This document shows, piece after piece, positions 1-11,620 of a DNA stretch of 64,000 bases (position 1 is its first letter; the number at the start of each line of letters is the position of its first letter). Location of the stretch: contig WHUZ01000003.1 in NCBI GenBank assembly GCA_015179045.1, forward strand, positions 186,001 to 250,000, in the 5' to 3' direction. A program made the translations under genes and the position numbers. The DNA comes from Kalaharituber pfeilii. Its lineage: Eukaryota > Ascomycota > Pezizomycetes > Pezizales > Pezizaceae. The notes beneath the pieces are model-generated. The model had not been told where the DNA came from, did not search any database, and saw only the letters and a list, made by a program, of their open reading frames with translations.

Positions 1-280
1 CTCAATCCTGCTTTGGACGCCCAGCTCTAGAGAAATGGAAGGTATGTCACGCTCATTAGGAAGTGTGACAGCGCCCAGCAGAGAGGATTTCAGAAGAGTT
101 ATGAGCTAATTATTTCCTAATCTCGATGGCAAGCTAACGGCATTATCTTCAATGTCTATGATATTGACGCAGTCAGATACACTAAAAGATTTTTTCCTTT
201 TTGTATTGAGATAGCTTGAATTAAATCACCACTCTGCTAAGCCTATTACATAAGGCAGTACTGAGGCTACCCCCCCAGTA

Positions 281-461
281 TTTCACTATAGCAAGTAGAC
301 TTTACCAGTAGCTGAATTAATTAGTCCTTAGAAGTTCTTCATTTTCACTATAGCGCTTCTTTTCACTATAGCCAGGGCGTTTTAGCTGCGTGCGCAAACG
401 ATCTCGCCCATTCCTCCACTATAGCCAGGATTTCACTTCAAGGGTTTCATTATAGCCAGGG
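281..461 (+). repeat. Irregular direct repeats of TTTCACTATAGCCAGG
   Basis: Five direct copies of the core TTTCACTATAGCCAGG (some partial or with one change) start at about 281, 343, 361, 414 and 445. Spacing is irregular (18 to 62 bp), so it is not a simple tandem array. It resembles a decayed minisatellite or the subterminal repeats of a DNA transposon whose ends I could not find. Confidence 0.6.
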
Positions 462-2589
462 TCACCTGAACATGCATCTATATATGAAATTCCGTCACTA
501 TTGTCATATACATGTAGCAGGAATTCAAATACGATATATTCTGTATCTTTTGGGAATTGCGGTATGGGACACTTAACGAGGGCATCTCAACAAGAGAGAA
601 AGATGGCAATGAGATTTGCAGAATGGTGTGGGTAGCTAGTACAGCAAAGCATATTGCACAGGCATATTTAACCGATAACCTTGGACTATAGATAGTGGTA
701 TCATAGGATGCTGCCTTAGGAATTGGCGAGCAAACACGTCTAGGAGTTTGATACTGTAGTTGGACGAGCAAATGCAGAGGATATTACATGAGGCCTGAAT
801 CTCCCCTCAACCATGTTTCGTGTAGTCTGCTAGCTATTCCAATCAATATGGTGCTGAGACTGACTCAAACATGATTAAGCAGCTTCAACTTTTAGGCTTC
901 ATGTATTCCAACCACTTTTGCATTATGTCTTCCACACAGTGGCAGCATCCAAAATGGTGTATTATCTATCAGAAATTGCAGCCAAAAATGGGGGATCAAA
1001 ATTAGTAACAAGATGCAAGTTGTTGAGTGGTAACAGCAATAGGTGATTCAAATGAACAATTACCAGAACCCGAGGATGGTAATAATGACTTGGCAAGTCT
1101 GAATGCTACTGTATCCGCGGTGTAATCTGATATATGAGGATTTGTTTGATTCGAGATTTCTAATGTTCCAAGATCATAAACCCACATTGCCGGTTATTCT
1201 CGTGCCCAATGCCTCGTAAAGGCGCTGTGCTAATTTTTGAACGAGGCCAATATCTGAGAGGATTTAACTAGAGATTTCCAACTGCTAAGGCGTTGATGAA
1301 TTCTAAATTATTGCAATCAATTGAGGCCTGATGCATATACAAGGTTGCCGGAGTTGAAGTTAATTTGAAATAGTAAGTACTAGTAACTATACTTTTGCAG
1401 TTTGTGATGTTCTAAATAATGTAACGAGGCAATACTAAGAACATCTTAGTACAAACGAAAGTCTGATCGCCCTGTGCAAACTACTCATATATTTTGCGGT
1501 TGGATCATGATATACCATTATCTCTGTCGGGGCAGAAGCACCATCAGTAAACTAATACTTCGTCGGTAGAATAATGGTTATTGCTGAATGGAGATGTCGG
1601 TGTCAAAGATATTCATTACAACTGGACTAGACGTTCATAGGCAATCATAACTCGCATAGGTGGCCCGAACAAGGAAGAGTGGCTCCAGTTAGACATGGAT
1701 TTGCACATAAATGGTCAGCGCCCAGGTCTCCATAACAATTAACCCCATCGATATTGAATGATCCTCTGCGAGGGATCATACAACCATACAATTGAATAAT
1801 GCAGCATTTGTCATGACAATAAAAGTATAGTGTAATGGAAAACCCGTCTCAATTGTTGGCTGGAAATCATGTTCTAGCCGAGCTTTTAGGCTTAATTGGA
1901 TAGTGACTTAAACCTGGAAGCCCAGTGCTTATAAAGTAGTATGGGTTAAGTTTGGTGGTATTAGCTTGTATACTATAGACGGCCAACATATACAATAAGC
2001 AGAGTGCCAACATGCATATAGTATTAGAAGCATTGATCAAATCAGGCAGGAGTGACGAAGCTGCAGTGCTTCACTCCACTGCAGGAGTCATCGAAACAGT
2101 TGACCACGTGGTGTCACGTTGAGTACTTGCGGCTGATGAAAGATTCCATTTCCTGGGGGATGGAGAAACAGAGATGTCCATTCCGAAGGTGTTAGAGTAG
2201 TCGGAGTGCCTCGGCCAGTCATATGGCGATGCACGACGCATGGATATCACGCGTTGAGGCTCTGCTTTTTGAGGTTCCGGATCCGCTCCAGGATAGGCTC
2301 GTGACCAGATGACATCTATTTCAGGAGAAACCCGTATGAATTAATGTAGCAACATATTTACCTCGTGATCACCACGTTGATTTGTGAATGGGGACTAGAA
2401 CCGTGTCGGATGGAGATATTTCCCGACGAACACCGAGGTCTGTAGGTGGAAGGGAGGAAACAAAGGAGCTGGGATGAGGGGAGGGGGGGATTTAATCAAG
2501 TGACTAATGCGTTTAGGCCCTGCAATTGGGGCTGCCCCAGGCTGGCCTGGCAATCATATTGAAGTTACGATATCCAGGCTTCATGATGA

Positions 2590-3175
2590 TATGGACGGCC
2601 TAGCGTGCTTCCTAGCCTGAGCTGTGGATGTCCCGTGCGTGACGAGTCAGAAACCAGCTGCTTTCAGAATCTCAACAACGGTGTGGTTGGCCTGCTCGCT
2701 CAGAGCTGCAGCGGAGGAAGGGCGTCTCATCGAGTTTCATCCAGTTTCATCCAGTTTCGCAGCAGGGTTGCGTTTAAGGCGCGCTGCATCGTGCGTGGAG
2801 CAAAGCTAGCAGGCTGCAGAGACCTCGTGGCTTCCGCCGGGGCATGTACGCTGGCTGGAGCAGCCCCGGTTTTGGCTCCCCTCCAGTCTGGTTGTCCCCT
2901 CCCAGCTTTGGCCACCTCGCCTTGGCTGCTCTTGTCAGCGCATTTTGCCTGGGGTGGCTGCAGCAGCAAGTGCCATGGCCTGTAGGTGCGAGCACCCCGT
3001 CCCGCAGCGCTGCGGGGGATAAGCACCAAGCGCGGCCTGGGCCCGGCATGCAACCCTGAAAACGATATCGACGTGAGCAGGGGCGATTGCGGGGCTGCTG
3101 CTGGGAGCGCGTGGTAATGCCGTTGATGGGCTCAGCGTGCCCCCCACCTCCCCGCTTTACGCCCGGCACCATGTG
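2590..3175. other. GC-rich islet without a recognisable gene
   Basis: Base composition rises sharply here compared with the AT-rich flanks, which opens overlapping frames on both strands (up to 132 codons). None shows a domain or a splice pattern I recognise. An 11-bp tandem repeat (TTTCATCCAG core, three units) lies near 2736-2760. It may be an eroded exon or simply a compositional island. Confidence 0.4.
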
Positions 3176-3787
3176 TTAGGCTTTATATGAGGATATTGAG
3201 CGAGGAACGCTGGGGATTATCAATCTTGATAGTGGTCCCCTAGACGCACTGGTCCAATCTGCGTGGGGTGGAGGCCCCTTGCACCATGTTAGGCCTCGAG
3301 GCTGGCAAAGGAATATATATGCCCTGGGCTGAGGATAAGCTGTCAGTGTACCAGCCCATTACTTGAAATTCCCGCGCCTTGTCTCCACGAACTGAAGAGA
3401 TGCAGTATTGTCACTGGCTCTGACTGTCTCACGTCACACCCTGCGTAGAAACGGGGCAGTGCTGACCGGTGACCAGATCCGTATTTAACTAATGCAAGTT
3501 CAGCCAGTCTGGGGTCCTGGCCATGCATTTGAATATCAATCAAAATTATCAATATGAGTTGTGAAGTGGATAGATATTCAATATCCATAAAAATAAATAA
3601 ATAAATAAAACAGACCAAACAAACCAAACCAAACCAAAGAGAGGAAAAAATGAGGGAAGACGCTTACTCCCAATTACCCTAGCAATACATGGATTCTCGA
3701 CTGGCAGACTTGTTCTGTCAAGGCTGCTGAGGGAGGTCAATCAAAGAAATTCATACCAGAATTTAGCCCATGATTCTCAACACTTGG

Positions 3788-6364
3788 CTACAGTCCTAGA
3801 TAGGCTTTTGCAAGTGCCACGCATTCTGCACGAACATCATCTCCGACTTTCCAGCTTCTCAGAAGTATCCCTTGCTCTGCAAGTACCTGGTCGGCATATT
3901 CCCACCGCTTTTTCCACAACTCTGCCTTCTTGTCCAGTAACTTGGGTTGTTGAATATACTCTGAATTCAAGGACTGTGAAGAGGTATTTATGTCGGATGC
4001 CAGAATGTTAATGTACACCGAAGAAGCGCCCGGAGCTGTATTTGTCGGCCTTCTGTATGGTTGGCGAGGAGACCTAGGGGGAGACGGTGTGCCATATTCG
4101 TGCCCATCGTAGAGTGAAAATGTCCGATCCGGGGTAGAGGTGGGATGGCTCGGTATCGCATTATACAAGTCAATAAGGTTGTCATCTCCATCATTAGCAC
4201 GTGAAACACTGTTGCTCCTCAGTTGCGTTGGCTTCGGTGGTCTTGGAGGTGGTATCTTTTTGGGGGTATCAGCGGCCCCATGTCCAAAACTAGCGGTATC
4301 GTTACGTGATTGGAAATCATTAGGGGGATGGGTATTAGCATGAAACTCCCAAAATCCATTATTCGTTTTCTCTGTCTGGGCACGCGGTGCATCTCTTGAG
4401 TGATGGAAAGTTGTGTTCGTATTTGCACTGAAAAATTGGTTTGGGTTATCTTGTCCGACGCCTGTTCCCACTACCTTCTCCCCAATCCCTGAAACATCCC
4501 GAATATAAACCGCAATAACCTTCCCTGGCCACTTCTTTACGACGTCAGTGTATACTTCCAAGTCGCCTTCTCCACCATCTCCAACAAGGATCCACTTGCG
4601 CCCAGGGAAGTCTCTCATTAACCCTTCTAGGGATTCTCTTTTCCGCTCAATTACTGGTTCAAAAATTCCTTGCACAAACCCACTATATTTCTTCAAGTGC
4701 CATGTTCCTTTCGGTAGTTTCATATAGTCAATGAGAAGCTCTCTTAAAAACGGGAATAACTGCCATGGCGAGTTACTAAGATAATGCACTTGTATATTTA
4801 GCGGTGGAGCTGCAAGACTGTTAAACCATTCCGCAACTCCTGGAACAGGAAGAGTCGAAATATCTCGAGTGAAAACGTTTCTGAACATTTCTCGTAGCCC
4901 AGAACCAACACCAGAAATTTTGATAGTATCATCTATATCAGAGATAATGGAGATTCCGTTGTCGGGATCAATATATCTTATTTCCTCCTCCGCGCATAAT
5001 GTTTCACCAGCAAGAACGCGAACATGAGTCGGGAAAAATGGAAGAGGCTTTCGAACTGCAAAATGCCCTTGATTGTCTGTTCGTAAGGTTGTCGACTGCG
5101 CATCTTTGTCATTATATAAGAAGACTGTGAGGGGCATATGAAAGGCTGGTGTCGTTAGAAAAGGGGACAGCCGCGCATGCATGGATTTGTGTAAATGTTC
5201 AATATCCTCTCGACTCAGTGATTGCCCAGATGCCTGCGGCGCGGTACTGGGCTGTGCTGAGAATTTTGATCCAATCCATGAAAGCTTCGAGGCTGCCGAT
5301 CCCAATGGAGAATACGTGCCATTAAAACCTTGTGGTGGTGTAGGAGTAGCAGGCGGGTGAGCCGCCAGTATCTGCGCAGCTTCTTCAGCATATCCTTGGG
5401 CTTTGTTCTCTTGAATTAAGGATGGACTATCATTTGAATGGGGTATAGCTGGTAGTCCACAAAGTTTTGCCATCATTGCCATTACAACTCTGTTTTTCCG
5501 TGATGGTGGAAAGGCTGTATGTGGTGTATAGATCCAGCCCTTGATGTCAACATCTGCAACGATATCTCTCTCGTGGAGCCCCAAACCAGTATGTCCTTGA
5601 ATCCCCTTCAGCCCGCTCTGAAAGTTATGGACTTTTATCCTTTTCCTCCCGTAACTTGGGAATAAAACAATTTCCTCCTTCCCGTTCGCCACATACTCCA
5701 TCAATTCGTCGTCATAAGCACTTTCGTCATGCGCCCGATTCGTTATCTCAGTTCGTGAAGTTGAAGCTGATGAGTTGGGCGAATAATAAGCTTGCCGAAA
5801 TTCGTTGGCAGCCCGGACATACTCTGCAAGCTTTTGCCTTCTCCCACCACCAAACCTTCCCTCGGGTGAGTTACTTCCATTCCCGTAAACGTAACCTCCA
5901 ATGCTCCGCCGAATGGTTCCCCACCTAGACTCTTCCCTTCCATCAACCGAGTTGCTCCCTTGTTGCATTTCACGGATTATATTCTTGCTCTGGGGAGTTG
6001 CTTCTGACGTTGAAGTAAAGGGTGAGTGACGATCTGCACCATGGGGTTTTCCTGCGATTGGATTTCTTTTGCCGGCGTCCCTGATGTGCTTGAGATAAGG
6101 TCCAGACTTTGCAGCTTTTCTCTTCCGACGGCTAACGAGCGTTGGATGGAGTTCCGGAAGCCTTCTCACCAAGCTGTACAGATGTCCTGTTATTCGGTGG
6201 CGCACACCGGGGTAAAGAAGAAAGTGAATGTTGACAAGGTAGGAGTTTAATTTGTTTCTCAAAAAGAGAAACCGTGGTGGGAGTAAACGTCTCAATGTTA
6301 TAGCTTTGACGGAGGAAACTGAGGTTAAGTATGTATATTTTGGGACAATGTCGGTTCGAGGCAA
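3788..6364 (-). CDS. app1: App1-like phosphatidate phosphatase (actin patch protein 1 family)
   Basis: Uninterrupted 858-codon frame. The conserved App1 catalytic domain (HAD-like, DUF2183) lies at roughly residues 440-625. It has the catalytic DIDDT motif (DxDxT/V) near residue 477, followed by LSNSPWQLFPFL near 535 and VGDGGEGDLEVY near 595, which supplies the late HAD acidic pair. A proline-rich segment (PPPRPPKPTQLR, about residue 703) resembles the SH3-binding tail of the yeast protein. The N-terminal third is basic and low complexity. Family knowledge: yeast App1 is a Mg-dependent phosphatidate phosphatase at cortical actin patches, converting phosphatidate to diacylglycerol for endocytosis. 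It is longer than the yeast protein (587 residues), as filamentous fungal homologues usually are. The first ATG was taken; the first 60 or so residues are not typical of the family, so a later start or an upstream intron is possible. Confidence 0.93.
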   Translation of the reverse strand: MPRTDIVPKYTYLTSVSSVKAITLRRLLPPRFLFLRNKLNSYLVNIHFLLYPGVRHRITGHLYSLVRRLPELHPTLVSRRKRKAAKSGPYLKHIRDAGKRNPIAGKPHGADRHSPFTSTSEATPQSKNIIREMQQGSNSVDGREESRWGTIRRSIGGYVYGNGSNSPEGRFGGGRRQKLAEYVRAANEFRQAYYSPNSSASTSRTEITNRAHDESAYDDELMEYVANGKEEIVLFPSYGRKRIKVHNFQSGLKGIQGHTGLGLHERDIVADVDIKGWIYTPHTAFPPSRKNRVVMAMMAKLCGLPAIPHSNDSPSLIQENKAQGYAEEAAQILAAHPPATPTPPQGFNGTYSPLGSAASKLSWIGSKFSAQPSTAPQASGQSLSREDIEHLHKSMHARLSPFLTTPAFHMPLTVFLYNDKDAQSTTLRTDNQGHFAVRKPLPFFPTHVRVLAGETLCAEEEIRYIDPDNGISIISDIDDTIKISGVGSGLREMFRNVFTRDISTLPVPGVAEWFNSLAAPPLNIQVHYLSNSPWQLFPFLRELLIDYMKLPKGTWHLKKYSGFVQGIFEPVIERKRESLEGLMRDFPGRKWILVGDGGEGDLEVYTDVVKKWPGKVIAVYIRDVSGIGEKVVGTGVGQDNPNQFFSANTNTTFHHSRDAPRAQTEKTNNGFWEFHANTHPPNDFQSRNDTASFGHGAADTPKKIPPPRPPKPTQLRSNSVSRANDGDDNLIDLYNAIPSHPTSTPDRTFSLYDGHEYGTPSPPRSPRQPYRRPTNTAPGASSVYINILASDINTSSQSLNSEYIQQPKLLDKKAELWKKRWEYADQVLAEQGILLRSWKVGDDVRAECVALAKAYLGL

Positions 6365-7591
6365 GAACCCGGGAGAGCAGCAGAGGACCAGAACTACAGG
6401 TTCCAGGCAGGTAGAATGTGGGACTAGTCTGCTTATGTGGGGCGCAAGTCTGGGGTGAGAAGCAATGCCAAGCCACTCAACGCCGTGTTGAGGAGCCTTG
6501 GCATGAGACTAGCTCGCCGTTCACATCTAACGACCACTGTCCTCCAAGAAACGGCTCGAACCATATCCCCCTTCATAACCGTCTTTCTTCCTGTTTACTC
6601 AGGATCAGACTGCCCTTGCAGCCATCTGCCAAGGTGCATTCGCATTGACAGCTGCCATTACGGAGGCGTGAACTCCTAGGCGAATCGAGGAAACTCTCTG
6701 TCGTTCATACATTGAGCCTCCTGGAGCGTGCATTTCCTTTTCGTTCCCTACTGATGCAAACAAGCCTTCATATGTGGAACATGCATCACCAGTGATTGAA
6801 TTTGCACCCCTCACCCCTCAATGTCGGGTTTGCATCATGAGGATAGCGGATACGAAATAGCGAGTTCTGGGTTGGAATTAGAGCTGCTCTCAGCCCTCGC
6901 CTGGCCAGGGACGGACTCGAGGCTGTTGTCACGGCAAGGTTGGAAGAACATGGAAAATATCTGCCATATCTTGTGTCACTGCATTCTTCGGTAAGTATTG
7001 GAATGAATGTGCCTGGTGGCCTGAGGAGATAGGAGTGGGTGCTAATATTTGGCTATTGTCCCCAAATGTGTATCTTTCAGACATAGCTATTAATGCTTCG
7101 AAAGAAGGAGAACTAATGAACATGACAAAGTCTGTGATGACAATCCGTTTGTGTAGATAGCAAGTCCCAAGCGTTATATGAAGCTGCCGGTATGAGATTT
7201 TCTCAGGTATGTTTCTACCCATATACTTTGATCCAGGGATCAACAGAAGCCCCGATAGACTGTGAGAGAGCCTAGTTAGGCACAAGGGTACTGTAAGGGT
7301 CGAGCTGGATATATTTAACGAAATAATTACTGAAGAAAATCCGTCGCAGCTTTAGGATCAATACAACTATGCAGAGTATGTACGCAGGAACAACCTCGTA
7401 TAAATGACCTCAGTGCAGAGATTGTAGCAGTGCCGTTACAAAAGTATAAATGAAACATCAGTACATAGTTGGGGAGGTCAAGCATCTCACTAGTGGAGAA
7501 CACGTCTGCTGGCGATGTATGTAGTCTTGTTGCGATAAATGAGCACTAGGGTAAGTGCCGGAACGTCTCTCTGCAGTCACTTTTCTGTGAG
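6365..7591. other. Intergenic region upstream of the App1-like gene
   Basis: This is the 5' flank of the minus-strand App1-like gene. Only short overlapping frames are present and none has a recognisable motif. I see no repeat ends here. Confidence 0.5.
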
Positions 7592-7593
7592 TA

Positions 7594-8758
7594 CAGTCGA
7601 ACCTCTCTTATTGGATATCGTCGGGGACGGGCCTTTTATCCAATATTGCCTCATATTCAGTATGAAAGGTTTATTGAACGGAGAGTCTATCTACATTCAA
7701 ATAGTGCCAATACATGGATAGAAGCGAGTTAGCAATATACAGGCTCGATGTAGAGGAAAAAAAATGTAGGCTAAGTGCCTCGAGACTTGAAGAGGTGCCT
7801 TTGGGCTCCAGGTGAGATGCCTTGGGGCCCCGCGGATTGAGTGGAGAAGTAGTTGGTGATTGTAACTTGACGAGCAGGGCAGGTAAGATTGAATGATGCC
7901 AGCCGACTCTCCAATCGATGAAGTGAACTTTCTAGTGCCTCAATCTCACAGTCTGATTGAGTTGTAGGAGCTGTTTGGATTTACAGTTTTAATGTCGAAA
8001 GTGCCTTTTCTGCCTCACTTTGTTACAGTAACTGTAGGTAGCTCTTCTTCATCCTCATCATTGGAATGGTGAGTGGAAGTTGTTTTGAGTTCAAGTCAGA
8101 TATTCTTCACATTGTAGCTTGAGACGAAGGGCTCTACACTATGTTCACTACACATATTTTACCCGGTAGTGTCATATACTAAGTATTAGTTTATGGCGTT
8201 ATCCAATAACGGTATTCAGATTAGACCGTCTCCATAGAAAATAAAATCCGGCAGACAGACCAGTTTATCCAGTCTGTACTCTGAGTACCCTCGTGTGAAA
8301 ATCGGATTTTTGGGTCAAATCCAAAACGGGTTTTAGGTCCAAAAATCCACCGGAATTTATGCACGCCAACCCTTGAATACCGCATCTGGACCTGCGATAT
8401 GCACAACATATGCAATACCATATGCAGTTGTCCCAAAATCCGACTGGATTTATTTCACGGAAAAACGCGAAAATAAACTACCTTGAAGAAACCAGATAAA
8501 AATTTATGGAGATGGCTGGATTTTCCAGACTTAAAATTTTGAAACCCGGGAAAATCCCAACCAGATTTTTCTAATCTGAATACCGCTAATGTGAGAGGGA
8601 AAAATTGTTAGTGATACCCCTGTCTGGGATGCCAGACAGGCTATCCATCCAATATTCCTAGATATCCAATACTCTCCATAGTCCCGAGCTCGGGAGACCC
8701 CCTATCCAATAGCGGCTAATATCCAGTAAGCGGGGATCCAATATGAGAGTTCTGACTG
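7594..8758. mobile_element. Non-autonomous pogo/Tigger-like DNA transposon
   Basis: The two ends are inverted copies. The left end reads CAGTCGAACCTCTCTTATTG and the complement of the right end reads CAGTCAGAACTCTCATATTG, both continuing into GAT. Each is flanked by a TA dinucleotide (7592-7593 and 8759-8760), the target duplication of the Tc1/mariner/pogo superfamily. The terminal sequence resembles pogo/Tigger ends (CAGTYGAACCTC type). Subterminal ATCCAATA repeats occur near both ends (for example 7638, 8644, 8704 and 8737). No transposase frame lies inside the 1165 bp, so this is an internally deleted derivative. A different TA-flanked MITE is inserted at 8209-8586. Confidence 0.75.
8209..8586. 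mobile_element. TA-flanked MITE, GCGGTATTCAGATTAG family, copy 1
   Basis: This 378-bp element has near-perfect terminal inverted repeats (left ACGGTATTCAGATTAGA, right TCTAATCTGAATACCGC) and sits between TA dinucleotides at 8207-8208 and 8587-8588. It is inserted within the pogo-like element, at a TTATCCAATA site. It has no coding capacity. A second copy lies at 36103-36579. The two share internal blocks (CTGTCTCCAT, AATCCGG, TGGAGATGGCTGG) in the same order. Ends and TA target fit Tc1/mariner-type MITEs, though the family name is inferred. Confidence 0.8.
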
Positions 8759-8760
8759 TA

Positions 8761-9715
8761 CTGCTCGGCTCTAGCTGTTCCTTACCACTACATAGCGCCC
8801 TTTGAAATCACTTTGCAGATGTCGCGGTAACACAAGTATATACTCAAGCACAGATCTAGCATACATGGACGGACGATGCAAGTTCCTAATCCGGCATAGC
8901 CTCGAACTATCAGCACATGTATGTAAGTCTTTGGTCACCAGACCTGTCCGCACCGACGAACACTCGCTGCAGCTTCTACTCTTTCTTCTTGTCACGTCCA
9001 AGCCCGCCTCTCCGCGCTTCAGGCCGGCCTTCCTAAAGCACTCTTAGGTTTCTTTCTGCAAGCCCCCAGCAACCTTCACGTCTTCATAGCTCACTTTGAG
9101 TCACATCTGCTAACGAGGAGATATCCCGTCGACTTTCGCAACTGAGATTCCCACTTTCCTGAATCCAACAATGTAGACTAACGTGGTGGCTCTTTATGCT
9201 TAGGATCGTAGCAGAAATATCTTGTAGACTGAACTTATATATTGGAAGCCAATTTGATAAGTATCCTGTGAGCATGGGCGGAGATTTGATTTCACTGCTT
9301 TCGTATATTTCAGTGGTTAGAAGTTGGCATTCTTGAAGGCAAGTTCAATTGTTTAGGTTCCAAGCTCGAAACTGCAAGAAAGCTTGCTAATATTTGACAT
9401 GCAGTTTTGCAACTGTATCTCTAGTAACCAGTCCAAGTGACAGGATCAGAAAAATGAAAAATACCCGGCTCGCTCGAGTGCAATATCTTATATATGTTGC
9501 CCAAACTGCTGTTATCGAATTCTGGTTTCTACTCCACAAGTTCATCAAAGCACTCTTACAGAAAACGACAAATAAGAGGTCCTCGAGGGCAATGCCTGAT
9601 GCCCAGCCTGTGGAAACACTCCTTTCAAACAAACACTTCTTTCAAACTCGCCTACTACACAGATTCTGTCGAGAAATAAAGCCGCACCCAACATACCAAC
9701 AAAAGTCATAATATA
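8761..9715. other. Intergenic, no feature recognised
   Basis: Several frames of 60-105 codons overlap on both strands without motifs or plausible exon structure. I see no repeat ends or RNA gene. Confidence 0.4.
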
Positions 9716-9727
9716 TCTGATCTAGAC

Positions 9728-9776
9728 ACCTCGCCATAGCCCATAGGGCAGCATGCGAGTACTGATATATTTTCTT

Positions 9777-9804
<28 letters not shown>
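9728..9804 (+). mobile_element. Hairpin-tail retroposon (family A), hairpin-only copy
   Basis: The insert starts two bases before the family hairpin (outer arms CTCGC and GCGAG, inner arms GCCC and GGGC around ATA) and ends in poly(A). It is flanked by a 12-bp target-site duplication with one mismatch: TCTGATCTAGAC at 9716-9727 and TCTGATCCAGAC at 9805-9816. Nothing of the parent LINE upstream of the hairpin was inserted. The duplication and A-tail show target-primed reverse transcription. Confidence 0.85.
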
Positions 9805-9808
<4 letters not shown>

Positions 9809-10639
9809 ATCCAGACGATCACTCAATAAGTGAGTTTGAGACGTCTCTAGAGTACCAACTCACCGGCATAAATCTGGGGGTGGCTACAAATTGTCAAAGC
9901 GGCTACCAAGTGCCTCTGAGGCTACAGTATGTGCATTGGAGGGGCTCCTTAGTAAAGGAACTACCAACGGGCCTGGATGAAGAGACTCGTCAGTGGATCA
10001 ATTCTTGAGCAGATCATAGACAATAGCAACCTTAGTTTGCTGCAAAAGTCAGAACGTATCGACTAAGAATTGGACGATTGGATGCTGTTAAAAAAAAAGG
10101 GGACTATTACTGTAGATGGGCTACAAAGGCAAAATTTCTACCGAAAGCCATATGCTATCGATGTCGACGATGAGATTGTCAAAATTGAGCAGCAGTTGAA
10201 TATTCTAGATGCTAAAATTTGTCTTTGGCTTGGAAGAAGGAGGCCAGAAAAAGTAACGAGATAAAAAACGAATTTCTTTACACACTGGAGTTGGAAGATA
10301 AGGTTGCTAAGTTTGTCATCAACAAGTCCAATACTAAGTCGGTTGTGGGCCTATCGCTGGTACAATTGGATTACTGGACCTTCTGTGTTACATGTCGGGC
10401 CTAGGATTACAAAGGAGCTGGGGGAAAACTTATATCGCTTCATGAATATCCGAAGTATGTTAAACTTCCCTCAGGGCCTCGTACCATCCTAGGAATTGAC
10501 AATATTATACTGACAAGAACCAGATAGAGCACTCGTTATCCTGGTGTATTGGAGCATGAACTTTCTAGATTGCTGTTAATGATAGTACTGGTCATTAACG
10601 ACACAAGCCATTACATGTGGACCTGCTGGGTGCGGACAG

Positions 10640-10940
10640 GGGATGTATGTATAAGTGTACCAGATAACGGAAGTAAATTCCACCTCACAGTTCCACTAGA
10701 GGTGGCTCCTGATCATGCAAATTACCGTTGAGGCGAACCGCCACAGCAAGATAGCACATATGGGTCTCGTACTATCATTTTGTGACCGAGAAGAGGCTCG
10801 CCCTGAAAGACTGTAAAACCAAGATTGCGGCTCGTGGTGAGCCTGCGTTGGCCTTGTTGGGAAAAGGCTTTGTTATACCCGATATTATTTTTATGGATTT
10901 GCAAATGCCAATGATGGTACATCAGAAGAATTTCTCCCAA
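10640..10940 (+). pseudogene. Fragment of a hybrid histidine kinase (HATPase end plus receiver domain)
   Basis: Around 10668-10705 the reading frame gives PDNGSKFHLTVPLEVA, resembling the C-terminal strand of a histidine-kinase ATPase domain. About 170 bp further, at roughly 10830-10915, another frame gives AARGEPALALLGKGF and then PDIIFMDLQMPMM, the receiver-domain signature with the phospho-accepting Asp. That order is the hybrid-kinase order. Stops and frame changes separate the pieces, and no conserved receiver sequence follows MPMM. Short frames at 10070-10500 may be further relics of the same gene but carry no motif I can name. Family knowledge: such kinases sense stress or light and feed the HOG-type phosphorelay. 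Confidence 0.55.
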
Positions 10941-11110
10941 CTTTTCAAAACCTTCAGCGAGTGCTAACAAGGCTCTTGGGAAGCGCCACAATGAGCCTAA
11001 ACCATGCATAGAATCCGAACAGACCCTGAGCATAAAATGTTCAAAAACGTTTCAATCACTGCTGTGAGTCTGTGACTGCTGCGGAGTCACCTGACAGTGA
11101 CCAAAAGAGA

Positions 11111-11301
11111 TTTTTTTTTTTTTTATATACAATATCAGTGATCGCGTGCCGCCCTAGGGGCTATGGCGATTTAGTTACATAGGAGATAAATAATGAAATA
11201 AAAGGAGAAAGATGATGAAGTAATAATTAATAACTATCCCTCCGCAGTTCCCGCCGTGCCGTCGCGTCCATCACCGTTCCATCCAGTCCAGCAGGGTTCC
11301 G
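11111..11301 (-). mobile_element. Hairpin-tail retroposon (family A), 191-bp copy
   Basis: Poly(T) at 11111 followed by the family hairpin in antisense. It is flanked by a 15-bp target-site duplication with one mismatch: AGTGACCAAAAGAGA at 11096-11110 and AGTGATCAAAAGAGA at 11302-11316. The sense strand starts in a piece that could be the last codons of LINE ORF2, then an AT-rich 3'UTR, then the hairpin. Here the outer arms are ATCGC and GCGAT: the C-G closing pair of other copies has become A-T, so pairing is kept. Confidence 0.85.
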
Positions 11302-11573
11302 AGTGATCAAAAGAGAGCTGAAGTCGGCAAAGACAACTTCACAATGAAGGCTCTTCTTGAGATGGTACTGGGAAGAAGATGGAGGAAGCTGAAGAAGCTG
11401 AGAATACCTCGAGACCGGAATGTCCAGGAAGTGGCCGTGGGCGAAACCGGTGAACCCGTATAAGCGAGACAGATATGCCAACACCTGTATAGGTAAAGGA
11501 GAGAAATATTACCAGTAGTGCAGTATCTGCTAGCAATAGCATGATCAAAGACCTCGAAGTCTTTAGGTCCTTT

Positions 11574-11574
<1 letters not shown>

Positions 11575-11620
<46 letters not shown>

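Larger units (their letters stand above)
1..3787. other. Gene-free flank
   Basis: I see no convincing coding region here. Open frames are short, lack recognisable motifs and overlap one another on both strands. The stretch is AT-rich apart from the GC-rich islet at 2590-3175, and it contains the short dispersed repeat at 281-461. An (AAAT)n / (ACCAA)n simple-sequence run lies at about 3590-3640, just beyond the 3' end of the App1-like gene. Confidence 0.6.

Noticed and set aside
2605..3172. Overlapping ORFs of up to 132 codons on both strands
   Set aside because: They come from a GC-rich islet with few stop codons; none has a motif, and both strands are equally open.
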